DNA from: a virus
Length of the DNA stretch: 34,798 nucleotides
IMG/VR virus record: IMGVR_UViG_3300044971_000920
Span: 1-34,798 of that record
Strand: one strand, 5' to 3'
The position numbers and the translations under genes are program-made. Below the pieces are notes generated by a model. The model was given only the letters and a program-made list of their open reading frames with translations, did not search any database and was not told where the DNA came from. This document shows positions 29,945 to 34,798 of the stretch, piece by piece (the stretch's first letter is position 1; every line of letters begins with the position of its first letter).

Positions 29945-31792
29945 TTACCAGTTGCTGAGGAAGGCCGAACCAGCCTTAGCTGATCTTAGCGATGGCTTAG
30001 CGCGTGCTTCTGCTGGCTTGTCGAGTTGATCCCATATCGTCTTTCGGTCGTAGCGCGTGTAGAGATGGCACAGCGCGGCATAGGCATACACCAAGCAGTC
30101 CAGCGCCTCATTGCGCGCTGATGGCTTCTTGACCCATTCGCGCACCGGGAACCCTGAACGGTTGTATCGCAGGACCTGCTTCTCGGCGGTCAGCTGCTCG
30201 AAGTAGTCCACCGTTGCATCCATGTGGAAGTGCAGGTAACCAGGCCCAGGCTCGCTATGCCTGATCCGGCCAAACAGCGTGGTCTTGATCGTGTCGCTGC
30301 CGACCGGGTGCACCACCGCGCCGCGCTTCATGGTCTGGCCCTTGGCGTTGAGATCCACCCGGCTGCCCTTGCCGATCGGTGGCTTGCCGCGCTGGCTGGC
30401 GCCTTTGATCGCAATCACGCCTTGCCGGCCACGCTCGCGTGCGTACTGGTAAACCTCAGCCGTGAAGTGGCCGCCGCTGTCAATCGCCACCACATGCGGT
30501 CGGATGCCATGGCCCAGCGCGTGCGGCCACTCGCGCAGCACCATTGCGTCGAGTTGCTTCCACAGGTCTGCCCGGCTCGGGTCGCCGTGAATCTCTTGGT
30601 GATCCAGCAGCCAGCCTTCCTCATCGCGTCCCCATGCCCAGACGCTGATCGCCAGTCGGTTGTCCTGCACGTCAACGCCGACCGTGATGGCGGATGCATC
30701 ATCTGGCACAGTGCCGGGCTTGTAATGCTCGCAGCGCTCCATCAATCCAGTGGCGCTCACCTTGCTGGCGTAGTCCTCCGCGAACGTCTCAGCCAGTCGC
30801 GTATTGACGAAGCTCTTAAGCATCGGTGCATCCGCCTTGCTGCGCATGAACTCGTCAACCATGTCGCCCCAGCTCAGCCAGCCGAGCGGTGAATAGAGTC
30901 CACTCAGCTGAAAGCCAGCAGTCTTGCCGCCATCGCCAGGCGCAGTGGCGCGCCATTCACCACCACGCAGCAGGGCAGGCTTGTGCAGTTCCCCGAATCG
31001 TTCCTTGCACGCCTCGCATTCGTACGCCGCGCTGCTCGGATCATCCTTCTCCCATTTGAGCTGCGACCACTTCAACCATTGCATCGCGCCGCAACTTGGG
31101 CATGGCACAAAGTAACGGCGCTGATCACTGCGTTCATACTCCGCCTCGATACGGCTGAAGTCCTTGATGGTCGGCGTACTGGTCAGCAGGATCTTCCGCC
31201 GCGCGAACGTCGTCGCCCGTTTCTCGGCCAAGCTGACCGGATCGCCCTCGCCGTCAACGTCCAGCGGGAAGGCGTCCACCTCGTCGAGGAAGATGTAGCG
31301 GCACGGCGTCGATCGCAGTCCGGTTGCTGAGTTACTGCCGGTGAGCAGCAGCATTCCTCCTGGAAACTCCTTGCTGAACATGGTGTTTCCGCTGTCCCTG
31401 CTGCGGCTTGGCGCGATCCGCTCCGCCAGTACCGGCGTATCAGTGATCATGCTTTCGAGGCGCTGCTTGCTCAGGCGCTTGGCCATCTCAACCGTGGGCT
31501 GCACCGCCAGCAGCGGACCGGGTGCATGGTGGATGACATAGCCGAGCCAGTTGCTGCCGGCTTCGGTCTTGCCGGTCTGCGCTGCGAACATCATCACCAC
31601 ACGCTGCACGGTGCTGCCAGTGCTCAGGCAATCCATCGGCTCGCGCAGGTATGGCGTCCTGCTGGTGCGCCATGGGCCAGGTTCGGCGCTGGCCTTGCTG
31701 CTGAGCATCCGGTACTGATCGGCCCACTCGCTGACCGTCAGCTGCGCGTCAGGTCGCAGCCCATCGAGCAAACCGCCGCGGTATGCGTTCAT
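29945..31792 (-). CDS. Terminase large subunit (GpA family)
   Basis: This 615-aa DNA-packaging motor has ATPase motifs Walker A AQTGKT at 71-76 and Walker B IFLDEVD at 167-173. A zinc finger (CPSC 231-234, CEAC 259-262) follows. The nuclease half has VGVDVQDN (Asp374), AIDSGGH (Asp438) and EALDCLVY (Asp565) as acidic metal ligands. The GpA family usually belongs to cos-type phages with fixed cohesive ends, so the genome probably has a cos site even though the assembly is circular. Its ATG overlaps the small-subunit stop. Confidence 0.95.
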   Translation of the reverse strand: MNAYRGGLLDGLRPDAQLTVSEWADQYRMLSSKASAEPGPWRTSRTPYLREPMDCLSTGSTVQRVVMMFAAQTGKTEAGSNWLGYVIHHAPGPLLAVQPTVEMAKRLSKQRLESMITDTPVLAERIAPSRSRDSGNTMFSKEFPGGMLLLTGSNSATGLRSTPCRYIFLDEVDAFPLDVDGEGDPVSLAEKRATTFARRKILLTSTPTIKDFSRIEAEYERSDQRRYFVPCPSCGAMQWLKWSQLKWEKDDPSSAAYECEACKERFGELHKPALLRGGEWRATAPGDGGKTAGFQLSGLYSPLGWLSWGDMVDEFMRSKADAPMLKSFVNTRLAETFAEDYASKVSATGLMERCEHYKPGTVPDDASAITVGVDVQDNRLAISVWAWGRDEEGWLLDHQEIHGDPSRADLWKQLDAMVLREWPHALGHGIRPHVVAIDSGGHFTAEVYQYARERGRQGVIAIKGASQRGKPPIGKGSRVDLNAKGQTMKRGAVVHPVGSDTIKTTLFGRIRHSEPGPGYLHFHMDATVDYFEQLTAEKQVLRYNRSGFPVREWVKKPSARNEALDCLVYAYAALCHLYTRYDRKTIWDQLDKPAEARAKPSLRSAKAGSAFLSNW

Positions 31793-32319
31793 TCGCTCAG
31801 CTCCGACAGTGCTGCGCGGTGCTCCTGGCTGAGCAGTTCATGGATCACCACCGGATCCGTCTCGCCGGCCAGTTGATGGCTCAAGCGGTCCGCCAGGTTG
31901 GCCAGTGCTTCACGGATGCTGCGCCCCAGCGCAAACGCCTCTTTCTTCACCTCATCGGCGCTGATCAGTTCGCGGCGCTGCTGGCTCACCTGCAGCTTGG
32001 CCAGCTCGGCCTGGTAATGCTCACGCCTTGCGCGGCTTTCATTCAGATCCGGGATCTCATCATCCGGCAGCGCCTCCACCCGGCGCTTCAGCTCGCGTGG
32101 TGTTGGATCCGCCGGTGGTGACACCTTGCTATTGGCTGTGGCTCTCGTGTTCTTGTTCCACAGCTCCAGCGCCAGATCACGGTCGAGCCACCGCTGGCCG
32201 TCCTTGTCAACGATGGCAGCAGCGATGCGGCTTTTACTTGCGTGGGTAACCGCACCTTTCGTGCAGCCTTTCAAGATCGCAAACTCAGCAAAGCTGACCA
32301 GCACGGGTAGTTTAATCAC
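31789..32319 (-). CDS. Terminase small subunit
   Basis: In this 176-aa protein the N-terminal 60 residues form a winged HTH (FAEFAILKGCTKGAVTHASK) of the Nu1/DUF1441 type that recognises the packaging site. A proline linker follows, then a long helix (IPDLNESRARREHYQAELAK to SADEVKKEAFALGRSIREAL) for assembly with the large subunit. The GTG at 32319 abuts three phased CTAAACC repeats. A start at the next GTG (codon 6) is possible. It directly precedes the large subunit. Confidence 0.85.
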   Translation of the reverse strand: MIKLPVLVSFAEFAILKGCTKGAVTHASKSRIAAAIVDKDGQRWLDRDLALELWNKNTRATANSKVSPPADPTPRELKRRVEALPDDEIPDLNESRARREHYQAELAKLQVSQQRRELISADEVKKEAFALGRSIREALANLADRLSHQLAGETDPVVIHELLSQEHRAALSELSE

Positions 32320-32401
32320 TAAACCAATGCTAAACCCTCGCTAAACCGCCTGCCCTCACTGCGCTGAGATCCCTTGCGGCGCAGCGGTTTAAGCGGTTTA
32401 G
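32319..32401. repeat. Phased CTAAACC repeats (cosB-like or operator)
   Basis: CTAAACC occurs at 32319, 32330 and 32341, exactly 11 bp apart, about one turn of DNA. The inverted form GGTTTA lies at 32386 and 32395, within a tandem 9-mer AGCGGTTTA (32383-32400). The group lies in the 148-bp gap before the small terminase gene, the place of lambda's cosB sites. The rest of the gap (32402-32467) holds no gene; a weak leftward pair TTGTTC-17-TCAAAT is seen there. Confidence 0.7.
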
Positions 32402-32467
32402 CGTCTGGCGCTAGATAAATGGCGAGATTTGAACTTACCCACATTCAAGGAACAAAAAGGGACCCAA

Positions 32468-33238
32468 TCACCGCGCTGCGAACACCAGCCGTTCAAAGAT
32501 CGACGGAAACTTTTCACTGAACTTTTTGGCCAAGATGTCGCGAACAGGGAATTGTGGCTCGTATCGGGGCTGGCGCGTGATGTGAAAGATCGTGTGAAAG
32601 CCGCGCGCCATGCCGCCATTGCGCGGTCTTGGTCCGACACGTGCGTAGATACCACGCGGCAAGCCACCTGGCGTACCGACGAAGAAGTCAGACTCGCGTC
32701 GCTTGCGTTGCGAGCGGCGTGCGCCCGAGACATTCTGCGTTGCGCCTTGCTCGCGCAGGCCGCCGATGCGGCTAAGGATGCGCACCATGGTGGGCCCTGG
32801 TACGTTGCCGTACTGATCCAGCTTCAGGGGGTAGACGCCGCCACTAGGACGTGCCTCGGCAGGCACAATGTATTCCCCAGCTCGCAGCACACCCTTAGAT
32901 GCCATTGCAGCTTCACTGCGTTTTTGTTCGCGCCTGCCACCGCCGACCATTGGCTGCAGATACTTTGCGGCAGCAGTGCCCTTGACTGCAGTGTCTTTAA
33001 AGCCAAAGCGTGCCGACAGGTCACCGGGCTTGGCCTTCTCCACGAACATTGAGTTCAGTGTCCATTTTGTTGGCTGATCGACGTATCGCGGCGTGACGTT
33101 CTTGAGATAGTCGCGTGCATCGTATGCAGCGAGTGTCATGGCCTTGGCCAGATCCTTATCAAGGTTCCCGCGTACGGCTGAAGTAAAACGAGCCAACTGA
33201 TCCAGCTGGCTCGTATCAACATTGAAGCTGAGGTTCAC
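32468..33238 (-). CDS. Minor tail-type phage protein (gp10/GPZ-like)
   Basis: The 256-aa protein matches, by memory, a family of phage proteins with TPRYVDQPTKWTLNSMFVEK, then ARFGFKDTAVKGTAAAKYLQ and PMVGGGRREQKRSEAAM. The C-terminal part has DFFVGTPGGLPRGIYARVG and PRYEPQFPVRDIL. These proteins are annotated as hypothetical or minor tail proteins and normally sit near connector genes. Here it lies alone between the sliding clamp and the terminase. The GTG overlaps the clamp stop (GTGA). Confidence 0.6.
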   Translation of the reverse strand: MNLSFNVDTSQLDQLARFTSAVRGNLDKDLAKAMTLAAYDARDYLKNVTPRYVDQPTKWTLNSMFVEKAKPGDLSARFGFKDTAVKGTAAAKYLQPMVGGGRREQKRSEAAMASKGVLRAGEYIVPAEARPSGGVYPLKLDQYGNVPGPTMVRILSRIGGLREQGATQNVSGARRSQRKRRESDFFVGTPGGLPRGIYARVGPRPRNGGMARGFHTIFHITRQPRYEPQFPVRDILAKKFSEKFPSIFERLVFAAR

Positions 33239-34272
33239 TCCCGCACCTGAACCGGCATGACCAGATAAGTCTGACCGATGACGACGGGCGAGATTGATGT
33301 GTTGGCTTGAATGGTGACCTCAGTGTCCGTGAAGCCTTTGAGGCCATCCACCAGGTAGTGGACATTGGCAGCAAGTGGCGGCAGTTTGCCATCACATGCG
33401 ACAGATTCAGAGCCGCTGCTGGTTTCGGATTCGGCGGTCACTTCAATGGCGCCAGCCTTGACGGTCAGTCGCACGATGTCATTAGGCGAGACGCACGCGA
33501 TCCGCTCCAGTGCTGCGAGCAGCGCCTCACGGTTGCAGGTGGCCAGGGTCTTGAAGGTGGCAGGGATCAGCTGCTGCACTGATGGGTAGGTGCCATCGAG
33601 CGTGCGGGTGATCATGCGCGTGGCCGTATCGAGCTGGATTGCGACGTGGCCACCATCAACCGCAAAAGACGCAGGGTTCCGCACCTGCGTCATGGCGCGG
33701 GATGGGATGACCACATCCATCACAGGCGCATTGGTCGGGATGGTGCGTGTCGCTAGCCGGTGGCCATCGGTGGCTTCAATGCGCAGCTCCTTGCCATCGG
33801 AGATCAGGTGAATGCCCGTGAGCACCTGCTTCGACTCATCAGTGCTTGCTGCCACCAGCACAGCAGCCAATGGCGCCGCCAGGTCGATCGCAGCGCCATC
33901 AGCAGCCGCCACTGCGGGCAGGCCGGGGAAATCATCCGCAGGCGCCGCTGAAAGGCTGTAGGAGCCGCCTGCGGTGGCCAGTGCGACGCGATCACCGTCA
34001 AGGGTCAACGAGACCACGCTGGCGCCATCCAGTCGGCCTGTGATGTCCGCCAGCAGGCGATGCGGCACGACGGTGGCGCCAGCAGTGTCAACCATGGCGT
34101 CGATGCTGGTCTGTATGCCGATGCTCAGGTCGTAGGCGGTGAGTTGCAGGCTCCCGCCATCAGCGCGGAGCAGGACGCCCGACAGGATCGGATGGGTCTT
34201 GCCATTGCCGACAGCACGCGCCACAGCACGTAGTGCACGGCTCAGGTCGGATTGGGTGCAGGTGATCTTCAT
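33235..34272 (-). CDS. dnaN: DNA polymerase III beta subunit (sliding clamp)
   Basis: This 345-aa protein has the three-domain fold of the bacterial beta clamp. Domain 1 starts MKITCTQSDLSRALRAVARA and has HPILSGVLL, YDLSIGI and SYSLSAAPADDFPGLP. Domain 2 has VLTGIHLI and ATDGHRLA. Domain 3 has LDGTYPSVQQLIP, NREALLAALER and the end YLVMPVQV, which corresponds to the family's MPMRL end. It rings DNA and tethers polymerase. The phage has no polymerase gene, so it probably loads or steers host Pol III. It is joined to the 67-aa gene by ATGA. Confidence 0.92.
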   Translation of the reverse strand: MKITCTQSDLSRALRAVARAVGNGKTHPILSGVLLRADGGSLQLTAYDLSIGIQTSIDAMVDTAGATVVPHRLLADITGRLDGASVVSLTLDGDRVALATAGGSYSLSAAPADDFPGLPAVAAADGAAIDLAAPLAAVLVAASTDESKQVLTGIHLISDGKELRIEATDGHRLATRTIPTNAPVMDVVIPSRAMTQVRNPASFAVDGGHVAIQLDTATRMITRTLDGTYPSVQQLIPATFKTLATCNREALLAALERIACVSPNDIVRLTVKAGAIEVTAESETSSGSESVACDGKLPPLAANVHYLVDGLKGFTDTEVTIQANTSISPVVIGQTYLVMPVQVRE

Positions 34273-34472
34273 TGAGCAGCAGCTTCAGAAAGGGAACAAA
34301 GGATGCCGTCGCAGTCGGCTTGGAATGATGCCACCAGCTCCAGTGGGATGGGGCGGTCATCATCCTGCGCGTTGTCGCGGATGGCATCGGCATAGGCGCG
34401 TGCCAGTACCAGGGTGTCGTGCAACCGGTTGATCACCGGCGATTGCTTGGCGTGGATGTCAATGGTGTCCAT
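34269..34472 (-). CDS. Hypothetical protein upstream of dnaN (67 aa)
   Basis: The acidic helical protein (DTIDIHAKQSPVINRLHDTL, then LARAYADAIRDNAQDD and LELVASFQADCDGILCSL) is not recognised. It is joined to dnaN by ATGA, so a role in replication is possible. ATG 34472 is chosen; ATG 34517 would add 15 residues that look unlike protein and would approach the repeat array. No strong ribosome site is visible for either start. Confidence 0.5.
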   Translation of the reverse strand: MDTIDIHAKQSPVINRLHDTLVLARAYADAIRDNAQDDDRPIPLELVASFQADCDGILCSLSEAAAQ

Positions 34473-34528
34473 GGTGCAGCCGTGTGGCCAGTGCAACCCT
34501 ACTCCGCCGTGATCCATCCTGCAACAAA

Positions 34529-34782
34529 CCTAACAGACCTAACGCATTCCTAACGGGCTCTGTTAGGCGCAAACCCCTTGACAGCACTGGGTTCTCTCCC
34601 TTACCTAACAGACCTAACAGAAAAAGGTATAGATACATATGAGAGAAGACCTTACCTACTGGGTAGGGGGTACTACTCCTCTCTATAAGGGGGTCTTCCG
34701 AAAATCCGTTAGGACCGTTAGGTTCGTTAGGAATGAGTGGTGGACTGGGTTTTGGGCCTAACCAGCGCCTAACAGACCTAAC
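34529..34782. repeat. Iteron array CCTAAC / GTTAGG, putative origin
   Basis: Twelve copies of the hexamer lie in about 255 bp. Direct copies start at 34529, 34538, 34549, 34604, 34613, 34757, 34768 and 34777. Inverted copies start at 34562, 34708, 34717 and 34726. Spacings are 9 or 11 bp. A 17-mer made of two copies (CCTAACAGACCTAACAG) occurs at 34604 and 34768. An AT-rich stretch (34621-34640) and a hairpin lie in the middle. The array is the main non-coding stretch, between primase and clamp genes, as expected for an origin. Confidence 0.75.
34645..34698. repeat. Inverted repeat inside the iteron region
   Basis: GAAGACC (34645-34651) pairs with GGTCTTC (34692-34698). Between them lies a smaller palindrome, CCTAC-TGG-GTAGG (34655-34667), and flanking GAGAG/CTCTC tracts extend the symmetry. 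The element could form a cruciform next to the AT-rich stretch, as seen at many origins. It lacks a T run, so it is not a simple terminator. Confidence 0.55.
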
Positions 34783-34798
34783 AGCTCGATGCTCATTT
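34715..34798. repeat. Right copy of 84-bp terminal direct repeat
   Basis: This copy is identical to bases 1-84 and is the circularisation overlap. When the two copies are merged, the primase gene ends inside the iteron array and the leftward unit continues without a break from primase through the array to the 67-aa gene and dnaN. Confidence 0.9.

Noticed and set aside
34578-34606. Perfect TTGACA box on the + strand
   Set aside because: The hexamer at the right distance is TTACCT, and transcription would run antisense into the primase gene.
34529-34782. CRISPR-like array
   Set aside because: The repeat unit is only 6-9 bases with 9- or 11-bp period, with no spacers of uniform length and no cas genes.
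1-34798. Lysogeny module, tRNA genes or photosynthesis genes
   Set aside because: I found no integrase, CI-like repressor, tRNA-like cloverleaf or known auxiliary photosynthesis gene on either strand.

Overview
This window looks like one complete phage genome, assembled as a circle: its first 84 bases are repeated exactly as its last 84 bases, leaving a unit of 34,714 bp. The structural genes are those of a long-tailed (siphovirus-type) phage of the lambda/HK97 kind: GpA-type terminase, lambda-type portal, HK97-fold capsid fused to its protease, tail tube, frameshifted tail chaperones, tape measure and tip protein. The host is probably a high-GC cyanobacterium of the Synechococcus/Cyanobium type. 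I infer this from the primary-sigma-like factor and from several small proteins that resemble those of cyanobacterial siphophages; no search was run. I see no integrase, tRNA, photosynthesis gene or DNA polymerase.

The genome is built as two opposed transcription units that share one control point. At 2679-2715 there is a 37-bp near-perfect palindrome carrying overlapping, back-to-back promoter-like boxes. Rightward (+ strand, about 2.7-11.6 kb) runs an early-type unit: SF2 helicase, HNH endonuclease, cytosine methyltransferase, VRR-NUC nuclease, RecE-like exonuclease, Bet/RecT annealing protein, HTH protein, SSB, about ten tiny proteins (several with one membrane segment) and, last, a sigma-70 factor. 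Most of these genes overlap by ATGA or GTGA junctions.

Leftward (- strand) runs everything else, through the circle junction: a mini ribbon-helix-helix protein, a primase-helicase, a non-coding repeat array, a 67-aa protein, a bacterial-type DnaN sliding clamp, a tail-type protein, a second repeat array, terminase, head, connector and tail genes, tail-tip and fibre proteins, holin candidates, a two-domain endolysin and a small HNH gene. The two units meet tail to tail at 11.4-11.8 kb and overlap by 126 bp.

The replication genes suggest a phage that brings its own primase-helicase, SSB, clamp and RecET-like recombination but borrows the host polymerase. The last early gene, a sigma factor, is a natural candidate for switching the leftward unit on. 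The most unusual sites are the bidirectional palindrome; a 12-copy CCTAAC/GTTAGG iteron array at 34.5 kb to the origin of coordinates; an 11-bp-phased repeat cluster in front of the small terminase gene (cosB-like); a textbook -1 frameshift signal in the tail chaperones; and a methyltransferase gene whose target-recognition region carries family-like signatures in two reading frames over the same bases.
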